A DNA stretch of 5,235 nt from Chloroflexota bacterium (GTDB lineage Bacteria; Chloroflexota; Anaerolineae; Anaerolineales; UBA4823), in the NCBI GenBank assembly GCA_030636125.1, contig DAOVXM010000226.1, positions 1-5,235 of the forward strand, written 5' to 3'. The position numbers and the translations under genes are program-made. Shown here piece by piece: positions 1 through 5,235 of this stretch (the first letter of the stretch is position 1; each line of letters begins with the position of its first letter). Below the pieces are notes generated by a model that did no database searches, was not told where the DNA came from, and saw only the letters and a program-made list of their open reading frames with translations.

Positions 1-608
1 ATGCAATCCAGAACGGCTACTTCAACGACCAGATATTACCTATCCCACTTCCAGACGGTCAAGTGGTTACCAGAGATGAGGGCGTACGTATGCCACCAGA
101 TCGTGAAAAGATTGCCAATCTGAAAGCGGTGTTTAAAGAGAACGGTGTCATCACGGCCGGCAACGCCAGCCAGATCAGTGACGGAGCTACTGCACTTGTA
201 TTGGCCTCGGCCAAGGCTGTTGGACGTTATAACCTAGTCCCAAAGGCTCGCCTGGTGGCACGCGCCGTAGTCGGTTCAGACCCAGTGCTTATGCTGGATG
301 GACCCATCCCAGCCACGCGCCAGGTGCTAAAACGTGCAGGACTCTCGCTGCAGGAGATCGACGTGACCGAGATCAACGAAGCCTTCGCCTCGGTCCCGTT
401 GGCCTGGATGGAAGCATTACAGCCTGACCCCAAACGCGTAAATCCTAACGGTGGAGCCATCGCTCTCGGTCACCCATTAGGAGCTACTGGTGCAATATTG
501 ATGACCAAGCTCCTGCACGAGCTTGAACGGACAGGTGGAAAATACGGCTTGCAGACCATGTGCATCGGCCACGGCATGGCTACTGCGACGATCATCGAAC
601 GATTATAG
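1..608 (+). CDS. Thiolase (acetyl-CoA acyltransferase family), C-terminal part, 5' truncated by window edge
   Basis: Thiolases catalyse reversible CoA-dependent cleavage or condensation of 3-ketoacyl-CoA in beta-oxidation or acetoacetyl-CoA formation, in the cytoplasm. The reading frame is open from base 3 to the TAG at 606-608, giving 201 visible residues, so the gene starts upstream. A GTG at 63 is only an internal codon, because family-like sequence (AIQNGYFNDQILPIP) precedes it. Visible signatures are GNASQISDGATALVLAS, NEAFAS (oxyanion-hole Asn at visible residue 125), NPNGGAIALGHPLGATGA (catalytic His at visible residue 157) and the C-terminal Cys motif CIGHGMATA (Cys at visible residue 187). 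The N-terminal nucleophilic Cys lies outside the window. All C-terminal catalytic residues are present, so this half looks intact. Substrate chain length cannot be read from this part, so I give no gene symbol. There is no terminator before folK, so read-through into it is likely. Confidence 0.93.
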   Translation, partial: AIQNGYFNDQILPIPLPDGQVVTRDEGVRMPPDREKIANLKAVFKENGVITAGNASQISDGATALVLASAKAVGRYNLVPKARLVARAVVGSDPVLMLDGPIPATRQVLKRAGLSLQEIDVTEINEAFASVPLAWMEALQPDPKRVNPNGGAIALGHPLGATGAILMTKLLHELERTGGKYGLQTMCIGHGMATATIIERL

Positions 609-631
609 ACTTAACTCGGAAAAATAGCTTG

Positions 632-1126
632 GTGGATAATTCGCGATCACATACCATTTACATCGCTTTGGGGACTAACCTGGGTAACCGGCTGGATAAT
701 TTACAAAGGACGGTCAAAGCATTGCCACCAGAAGCGCGCGTTATAAATGCTTCACCAATCTATGAGACCCCACCATGGGGCTACCTTGACCAGGCTTATT
801 TTCTAAATCAGGTCCTCCAGGCTGAAACCGACCTCACTCCAGAAGACTTATTGGCTTACTTGAAAAGGTTAGAAACTCAACTAGGGCGCCAAGCGAGTTT
901 CAAATATGGGCCACGCCTGATTGATCTGGACATCCTCTTTTATGACGACTTGATCCTTGAGACTTCCATACTAACCATTCCCCATCCCAAGATTAACGAA
1001 CGAGCTTTTGTCCTGGTACCATTAGCCGACTTAGCCCCAGACCACCGCCATCCCAGCTTCGGGCTTACCGTGCGTGAACTAATGGAAAAAGTAGATCTGC
1101 AAGGCATCCACATATTCACAGCATGA
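632..1126 (+). CDS. folK: 2-amino-4-hydroxy-6-hydroxymethyldihydropteridine pyrophosphokinase (HPPK)
   Basis: FolK transfers pyrophosphate from ATP to 6-hydroxymethyl-7,8-dihydropterin, the step just before dihydropteroate synthase in folate synthesis. From the GTG at 632 the protein has 164 residues, close to the 159 of E. coli. Motifs in order are ALGTNLGNR (12-20), SPIYETPPWG (41-50) followed by a DQ pair, FKYGPRLIDLDILFYDD (90-106) with the Mg-binding Asp pair D98/D100, and PHPKINERAFVLVPLADLAP (117-136). The start is uncertain. GTG 632 or the adjacent TTG 629 follows a weak GGA at 618-620. A GTG at 560 in the same frame would add 24 residues of poor family fit and overlap the thiolase by 49 bases, so I reject it. 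The gene sits about 20 bases after the thiolase, and its TGA overlaps the next gene's ATG. Identity is firm; only the start is open. Confidence 0.93.
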   Translation: MDNSRSHTIYIALGTNLGNRLDNLQRTVKALPPEARVINASPIYETPPWGYLDQAYFLNQVLQAETDLTPEDLLAYLKRLETQLGRQASFKYGPRLIDLDILFYDDLILETSILTIPHPKINERAFVLVPLADLAPDHRHPSFGLTVRELMEKVDLQGIHIFTA

Positions 1127-2082
1127 GCAACGAAATCAGCGTTTTACTCCAATCCTCAGAAGCAACCATCCGTTATAAAACCCTGGTTAAGGTGCTCAAT
1201 CAGGAACCCAGCAGTTTGGACTCGCAAAAGCTCCAGAAAGAGATCCCATCCTCTACCCTAGTAAAAACCCTGCTCTCAGAACGAGACCATGAGGGAAAAA
1301 TCCCCCACCACCCTTACAATAAATGGCGTGGTGCACATTGGGTATTAGCATGCCTGGCTGACCTGGGGTATCCCCCTGGCGATGAGTCCCTAAAACCTTT
1401 GCTTGCACAAGTCTACCACTGGCTCCTCTCCCGACACCATCTTAAGAGTGTGGAAATCATTAACAATCGCGCCCGCCGTTGTGCATCTCAGGAAGGTAAC
1501 GCACTCTACTATGCCTTAAAATTGGGTTTGGATGACGGACGCTGCCAGGAGTTGGCTGAACGTTTGATCCAATGGCAGTGGCCGGATGGTGGTTGGAATT
1601 GTGATAAAAAACCAGAAGCTATTAACGCTTCTTACCACGAAAGTTTGATCCCACTGAGAGCATTAACCCTATACAATCAAGCATCTGGCGATAGAGTGGC
1701 TAGACAGGCTGCAGAACGAGCCGCGGAAATTTTTCTAAAACGCGAGCTCTTTAAACGTCAAAGGGATGGCTCACTGATTAATGAAGACTTTGTGCTGCTG
1801 CACTACCCTTGCTACTGGCATTATGACATCCTCTTTGGCTTGAAAGTTATGGCCGAATCAGGTTTCATTAGCGATAAACGTTGCCAGGCTGCTCTGGATC
1901 TTGTAGAGTCAAAAAGGCTTCCCACAGGCGGTTTTCCAGCAGAGAAGAAATATTACCAGCTCTCTCAAAAAGCAAGCAGTGGACGTTCCTTGGTCAACTG
2001 GGGTGGTGCACAAAAAAAACGTATGAACGAGTTTGTGAGTGTGGACGCCTTGTATGTGCTAAAATCAGCAGGCCGATTATGA
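1123..2082 (+). CDS. Uncharacterised alpha/alpha-toroid protein, squalene-hopene cyclase/prenyltransferase-like
   Basis: This 319-residue protein has no function I can name. It is soluble-looking, with no signal peptide or membrane segment, and is rich in Trp, His and Tyr. The region around residues 120-185 resembles repeats of the terpenoid-cyclase/prenyltransferase toroid fold: RCASQEGNALYYALKLGL, then a QW-like turn QWQWPDGGWNCD (150-161), then YHESLIPLRALTLY. Further helix-pair-like segments follow: HYPCYWHYDILFGLKVM (227-243), LPTGGFPAE (266-274), and an ending NEFVSVDALYVLKSAGR. The DxDD acid motif of class II cyclases is absent and the protein is about half the length of a squalene-hopene cyclase (over 600 residues), so hopene synthesis is unlikely. 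Cys and His residues (C120, C160, H172, H227, C230, H233) could form a site, but that is inference. The start ATG overlaps the folK stop (ATGA) and lacks a Shine-Dalgarno at normal spacing, suggesting translational coupling to folK. Confidence 0.85.
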   Translation: MSNEISVLLQSSEATIRYKTLVKVLNQEPSSLDSQKLQKEIPSSTLVKTLLSERDHEGKIPHHPYNKWRGAHWVLACLADLGYPPGDESLKPLLAQVYHWLLSRHHLKSVEIINNRARRCASQEGNALYYALKLGLDDGRCQELAERLIQWQWPDGGWNCDKKPEAINASYHESLIPLRALTLYNQASGDRVARQAAERAAEIFLKRELFKRQRDGSLINEDFVLLHYPCYWHYDILFGLKVMAESGFISDKRCQAALDLVESKRLPTGGFPAEKKYYQLSQKASSGRSLVNWGGAQKKRMNEFVSVDALYVLKSAGRL

Positions 2083-2086
2083 GGCA

Positions 2087-2115
2087 TTTAAGCAAAATTG
2101 GGATAGAATATAGAT
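2087..2115 (+). promoter_or_regulatory. Possible weak sigma70-type promoter for the 142-residue gene
   Basis: TTTAAG (2087-2092) and TATAGA (2109-2114) are separated by 16 bases; each matches 4 of 6 positions of the -35 and -10 consensus. The gap between the toroid gene and the next gene (2083-2178) is AT-rich and long enough for a promoter. No terminator is visible at the end of the toroid gene, so read-through is also possible. The match is weak and could be chance. Confidence 0.22.
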
Positions 2116-2165
2116 CCAGATTAACCATATACCGCTATCTTGGTCACACCTTGGTAAACGACTTT

Positions 2166-2171
2166 AGGAGG
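2166..2171 (+). promoter_or_regulatory. Strong Shine-Dalgarno (AGGAGG)
   Basis: A perfect AGGAGG lies seven bases before the ATG at 2179. It fixes the start of the 142-residue gene and argues that this gene is translated efficiently and independently of the toroid gene. Confidence 0.9.
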
Positions 2172-2178
2172 CTCAATC

Positions 2179-2607
2179 ATGTCTGAAACAAAAATCAAGC
2201 CGTTAAATTGGGAACCTGATCCTAATATTGGCTATACGGTCAAACGCCGTCCTGATGGGGGCTTGAATTTCACCTTCACAGATACTTCTCCCGCAACCAT
2301 GGATCACTGGCGTAAATTTTCCCTGGAACACTTGCTCGACTCGGATCGCCTGACTCGCAACCTTTACGATCTGCGCCAACTCGACAACCTGCCAGAGGAA
2401 GCTATCCAATATGCCCTTGAAGTGAACAACGATCCCAATGTGCGCAATATACGGTTGGCAGCAGTGGCTACTAATGAAAATGTGCGTGAGGCGATGAGAA
2501 AAATTGGCGCCTTGACAACCAGCCCTGGAGGCGTTGAAATGGGTCTGTTCAGCAACCTAGAAGAAGCAGAGGCCTGGCTAAACCGCCCGTTAACCATTAC
2601 AGTCTAA
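2179..2607 (+). CDS. Small protein resembling the SpoIIAA/STAS-like fold, function unknown
   Basis: This is a 142-residue soluble protein with no signal peptide or membrane helix. Its layout resembles STAS/SpoIIAA-like small domains: an N-terminal beta segment (GGLNFTFTDT, 27-36), a helix around 40-53, the segment RNLYDLRQLDNLPEEAIQYAL (60-80, a strand then a helix), a second strand and helix (NIRLAAVATNENVREAMRKI, 90-109), and the ending LFSNLEEAEAWL (123-134). That last element is typical of this fold's final strand and helix. Such domains often act as protein-protein or ligand-binding modules. No conserved phosphorylatable Ser of an anti-sigma antagonist can be assigned with confidence. 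The start is set by AGGAGG at 2166-2171. A terminator-like hairpin follows, so it may be a single-gene transcript. The fold call comes from pattern reading only; the gene itself is solid. Confidence 0.82.
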   Translation: MSETKIKPLNWEPDPNIGYTVKRRPDGGLNFTFTDTSPATMDHWRKFSLEHLLDSDRLTRNLYDLRQLDNLPEEAIQYALEVNNDPNVRNIRLAAVATNENVREAMRKIGALTTSPGGVEMGLFSNLEEAEAWLNRPLTITV

Positions 2608-2630
2608 ATATAAATCCGGATATCATAAAA

Positions 2631-2667
2631 CTGCATCCTGTTCTTCTTGGGCAGGATGCGGGTTTTT
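2631..2667 (+). terminator. Intrinsic terminator-like hairpin just before folP
   Basis: The arm CTGCATCCTG (2631-2640) pairs with CAGGATGCGG (2652-2661), giving ten pairs of which one is a T-G wobble. The loop is the 11 bases 2641-2651, and the stem is followed by five T (2663-2667). It lies 23 bases after the stop of the 142-residue gene, so it probably ends that transcript. Because it finishes four bases before the folP ATG, it could also act as an attenuator or 5' structure for folP. Confidence 0.8.
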
Positions 2668-2671
2668 CGCG

Positions 2672-3574
2672 ATGAAAGCAACAGAGATCACCATACATAA
2701 CCGCACATTTAGCTGGGGCTCTCGCACTTACATGATGGGCATCCTCAATATGACTCCCGATAGTTTTTCTGAGGATGGTTTATTATCTCCTGCTTCCAAA
2801 ACATCCATAGTAAAAGATGATAGTTTAAAGACAGCCATCCAGCAAGCACGCCGGTTCGTCTCCGCAGGCGCAGACATCCTTGACATCGGAGGGGAAAGCA
2901 CTCGCCCTGGTGCACAAGCGGTAAGTATTGAAGATGAGTTAGAGCGAGTCCTGCCAATAATCCAAGCTGTAGCTGCTGAAATGGATGTCTTAATCTCCGT
3001 TGACACCTATAAAGCAGAGGTAGCTGAGGCGGCTATACAGGCCGGGGCACATATCATCAACGATGTTTGGGGGTTTAAAGTTGACAGGGATCTTGCCAAA
3101 GTCGTCGCAAGACATAATGTGCCAGTCATCCTGATGCATAACCGCAGCTCTTGGGCAAACACCGAGATCAAAGAAAGGTTAGGGGGAAGATATGTCGGCA
3201 TACCTTATGAAAACTTGATCGAAGATATCAAGCGAGAATTGTTGGAAAGTGTAAATATCGCCCACAACGCCAGGATCCCTGACAGGCATATTATCCTTGA
3301 TCCTGGCATCGGCTTCGGCAAGACTGTCGAACAAAACCTGGAGCTACTTGATCGCTCAGAAGAAATTCGGGCGTTAGGATACCCACTATTACTAGGCCCT
3401 TCGCGAAAATCCTTTATTGGCTACACACTTGACCTGCCGCTTGATAAACGTATCGAAGGCACAGCAGCTGCCGTGGCTATCGGCATCGCCCGAGGAGCTG
3501 ATATCATTCGAGTTCACGATGTAGCGTTTATGACACGCTTAGCGCGCATGGCCGATGCGATTGTGCGAAGGTAA
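2672..3574 (+). CDS. folP: Dihydropteroate synthase
   Basis: FolP condenses 6-hydroxymethyl-dihydropterin pyrophosphate with p-aminobenzoate to give dihydropteroate; it is the sulfonamide target. The 300-residue TIM-barrel protein shows all family signatures: MGILNMTPDSFS (22-33), ADILDIGGESTRPGA (67-81), ISVDTYK (108-114), IINDVWGF (128-135), VILMHN (152-157), ILDPGIGFGKT (208-218), LLLGPSRKSFIG (239-250) and IIRVHDV (278-284). Expected pterin, phosphate and pABA residues N26, D111, N130, D210, K246, R280 and H282 are present, so it should be active. The stretch between SFSEDG and AGADIL is about 11 residues longer than in S. aureus FolP, in a solvent loop region, and is probably lineage-typical. 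ATG 2672 is the first start in frame and has no Shine-Dalgarno at normal distance. Starting at M21 or M22 would remove the first strand, so 2672 is preferred. No terminator is seen after the TAA. Confidence 0.96.
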   Translation: MKATEITIHNRTFSWGSRTYMMGILNMTPDSFSEDGLLSPASKTSIVKDDSLKTAIQQARRFVSAGADILDIGGESTRPGAQAVSIEDELERVLPIIQAVAAEMDVLISVDTYKAEVAEAAIQAGAHIINDVWGFKVDRDLAKVVARHNVPVILMHNRSSWANTEIKERLGGRYVGIPYENLIEDIKRELLESVNIAHNARIPDRHIILDPGIGFGKTVEQNLELLDRSEEIRALGYPLLLGPSRKSFIGYTLDLPLDKRIEGTAAAVAIGIARGADIIRVHDVAFMTRLARMADAIVRR

Positions 3575-3620
3575 AAAGTATACCGAACTAAAAGGATCAA
3601 GAGTAATCAATCACAATTCG

Positions 3621-3629
3621 TGTTACAAT
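3621..3629 (+). promoter_or_regulatory. Extended -10 promoter candidate for acnA
   Basis: TGTTACAAT contains a TG at 3621-3622 one base before TACAAT (3624-3629), which matches 5 of 6 of TATAAT. This is the extended -10 form, which tolerates a poor -35; the base run about 17 upstream (3601-3606) is a poor -35. Transcription would begin near 3636, leaving a leader of about 30 bases before the acnA ATG. Confidence 0.42.
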
Positions 3630-3654
3630 CCCCACCCTTTAAGAATATATCTCC

Positions 3655-3661
3655 AAAGGAG
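3655..3661 (+). promoter_or_regulatory. Shine-Dalgarno of acnA (AAAGGAG)
   Basis: AAAGGAG ends five bases before the ATG at 3667 and fixes that start. The predicted N-terminus aligns in length with E. coli AcnA, which supports the same choice. Confidence 0.88.
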
Positions 3662-3666
3662 CGTAA

Positions 3667-5235
3667 ATGAACCAAGATTTCTTCGGAGCCCGTGACATCC
3701 TCAAGACCACCCACGGCGATTATGTTTTCTATCGCTTGGATAGACTCGAAATGGATGGCTTGACCCATCTGAGCCGTTTGCCTTTCTCAATCCGTATCAT
3801 GCTGGAGGCTGTTCTGCGCCAGTGTAATCAAAAAGAGATCACCCGCCAAGATGTGATCAATCTGGCGGGTTGGAGCCCTAGTCCAGATGTGCGCCCGGCT
3901 CTTCCATACCGTCCTGCCCGTGTGATCATGCAAGACTTTACCGGCGTACCGGCTATTGTCGACCTGGCAGCCATGCGGTCAGCTATGGCCCGCTTAGGTG
4001 GTAATCCTGAAAAGATCAACCCGCTAATACCGGTGGATTTGGTAATTGATCACTCTGTCCAGGTAGATTTTTTCGCCAGCGCAGATGCTTTGATGCGTAA
4101 CGCTGATCTGGAATTCCAACGCAACCGCGAACGCTACGAGTTCTTGCATTGGGGGCAGAATGCATTTGACAATTTACGTGTGGTACCGCCAGCCACCGGC
4201 ATTGTCCACCAGGTCAACCTGGAATATCTGGCAAACGTGGTTATGGGGACCGAGGCAAATGGGGAATTCTTAGCTTTTCCCGACACTTTGGTCGGCACTG
4301 ATTCCCACACTACCATGATCAATGGCCTGGGGATGGTCGGGTGGGGTGTCGGCGGCATTGAAGCTGAAGCTGCCATGCTCGGACAACCCATTGACCTGGT
4401 GACACCGGATGTTATCGGGTTTAAACTCTTTGGCGAGTTACCTGAGGGCGTTACCGCGACTGACCTGACGCTGACGGTCACACAGATGCTCCGCAAGAAA
4501 GGGGTTGTAGAGAAATTCGTCGAATTCTACGGATCGGGGCTTGACTCGATGTCGCTGCCTGACCGCGCTACCATCGCCAATATGGCTCCTGAGTATGGTG
4601 CTACGATCGGCTTTTTCCCGGTGGATGAAGAAACCCTTAGGTATTTACGCCTGACGGGACGGCCCGCAGAGCTGATTGAGCGTGTAGATCGATATTGCAA
4701 GGAGCAAAACTTGTTCCGCTATGCGGACACTCCCGACCCAGAATTCACCGACACGCTGGAGCTTGATCTGAGTACCGTCGAACCCAGCCTGGCTGGACCC
4801 AAACGACCACAGGACCGCATTACACTAAGCTCAATGAAGGAAGCTTTCCGGCATTCGTTAAGAGCGCCGGTCAAGGAACGCGGCTTCGAACTTCAGCCAG
4901 ATAACCTGGAAAGCAAAGGTGTTATGGGGACAAACGGTGGCAGTGTTGAAATGGAACACGGCTCAGTGGTGATCGCGGCCATTACTTCGTGCACCAACAC
5001 CTCCAACCCCTCCGTGATGATAGCTGCCGGTTTGGTAGCAAAAAAAGCAGCTGCGCGCGGACTGCAACCCAAGCCGTATGGCAAGACCAGCCTGGCTCCC
5101 GGTTCCCGCGTGGTCACAGAATATTTACAGAAAGCTGATCTGCTTGAACCATTAGCCCAATTGGGGTTCAATGTGGTCGGCTATGGTTGCACGACATGTA
5201 TTGGTAACTCCGGTCCACTAGCCGGCGAAGTCGTA
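3667..5235 (+). CDS. acnA: Aconitate hydratase A, 3' truncated by window edge
   Basis: AcnA interconverts citrate and isocitrate via cis-aconitate in the TCA cycle, using a cytoplasmic [4Fe-4S] cluster. The frame is open from ATG 3667 to the window end, 523 codons without a stop, against about 890 residues for full AcnA/IRP1-type enzymes. It covers most of the first three domains; the swivelling domain 4 lies outside. Recognisable blocks are [62 protein letters not shown] (GTDSH at 210-214), [35 protein letters not shown] and [10 protein letters not shown]. The three cluster ligands are C442 (ITSCTNTSN), C508 and C511 ([14 protein letters not shown]), with the same 66-residue gap as E. coli C435 to C501. 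It belongs to the AcnA rather than the AcnB or mitochondrial type. It appears to have its own promoter and is not obviously linked to the folate genes. Confidence 0.97.
   Translation, partial: MNQDFFGARDILKTTHGDYVFYRLDRLEMDGLTHLSRLPFSIRIMLEAVLRQCNQKEITRQDVINLAGWSPSPDVRPALPYRPARVIMQDFTGVPAIVDLAAMRSAMARLGGNPEKINPLIPVDLVIDHSVQVDFFASADALMRNADLEFQRNRERYEFLHWGQNAFDNLRVVPPATGIVHQVNLEYLANVVMGTEANGEFLAFPDTLVGTDSHTTMINGLGMVGWGVGGIEAEAAMLGQPIDLVTPDVIGFKLFGELPEGVTATDLTLTVTQMLRKKGVVEKFVEFYGSGLDSMSLPDRATIANMAPEYGATIGFFPVDEETLRYLRLTGRPAELIERVDRYCKEQNLFRYADTPDPEFTDTLELDLSTVEPSLAGPKRPQDRITLSSMKEAFRHSLRAPVKERGFELQPDNLESKGVMGTNGGSVEMEHGSVVIAAITSCTNTSNPSVMIAAGLVAKKAAARGLQPKPYGKTSLAPGSRVVTEYLQKADLLEPLAQLGFNVVGYGCTTCIGNSGPLAGEVV

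Noticed and set aside
560..631. Longer folK start at GTG 560
   Set aside because: It would overlap the thiolase by 49 bases, and the added residues (HRPRHGYCDDHR...) are simply the thiolase C-terminus read in another frame.
1123..2082. Full squalene-hopene cyclase or nitrogenase-related (NifH) identity for the toroid gene
   Set aside because: The length is too short and the DxDD motif is missing for a hopene cyclase. No P-loop or 4Fe-4S Cys pattern of NifH is present.
1881..2186. Open frame of 101 codons overlapping the end of the toroid gene and running to the next gene
   Set aside because: It lies mostly inside the toroid gene in another frame. The toroid frame keeps a coherent family-like ending (GGFP, then NEFVSVDALYVLKSAGR), so there is no frameshift, and this frame has no start context of its own.
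2203..3201. Minus-strand open frames opposite the STAS-like gene and folP
   Set aside because: They are antisense to well-supported genes, have no recognisable domains, and lack convincing ribosome binding sites.
3575..3620. Terminator after folP
   Set aside because: No stable hairpin followed by a T-run is visible in the gap before the acnA promoter candidate.
3828..4496. Minus-strand open frames inside acnA
   Set aside because: They are antisense shadows of a highly conserved aconitase coding sequence, low in complexity and without family signatures.

Overview
The window looks like ordinary chromosome from a mesophilic bacterium of mid GC content. All genes lie on the + strand, packed closely, with no stretch over 300 bases without a gene. 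No mobile element, tRNA, rRNA or CRISPR array was seen. My best guess at the source is an uncultured Chloroflexota (Anaerolineae-like) genome. This rests on the general look of the proteins and on the small cyclase-like toroid protein. It is an inference without a database search.

Layout: (1) bases 1-608 hold the C-terminal part of a thiolase that begins before the window. (2) folK (HPPK, folate biosynthesis) follows about 20 bases later. (3) An uncharacterised 319-residue protein resembling an alpha/alpha-toroid (squalene-hopene cyclase/prenyltransferase-like) overlaps the folK stop by 4 bases (ATGA). (4) After a 96-base gap with a possible promoter and a strong ribosome binding site comes a 142-residue protein that looks like the SpoIIAA/STAS-like fold. 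(5) A clear intrinsic-terminator-like hairpin with a T-run ends only four bases before the ATG of folP (dihydropteroate synthase). (6) After a 92-base gap with an extended -10 promoter candidate and a good Shine-Dalgarno, acnA (aconitase A) runs off the right edge. About 523 of roughly 890 residues are visible.

Functionally, FolK makes 6-hydroxymethyl-dihydropterin pyrophosphate. FolP condenses it with p-aminobenzoate, so the two folate genes catalyse consecutive steps although two unrelated-looking genes separate them. The thiolase (acyl-CoA metabolism) and aconitase (TCA cycle) are flanking central-metabolism genes with no evident link to folate. I see no convincing novel multi-gene system. 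The points most worth a second look are the toroid protein translationally coupled to folK and the hairpin abutting the folP start.
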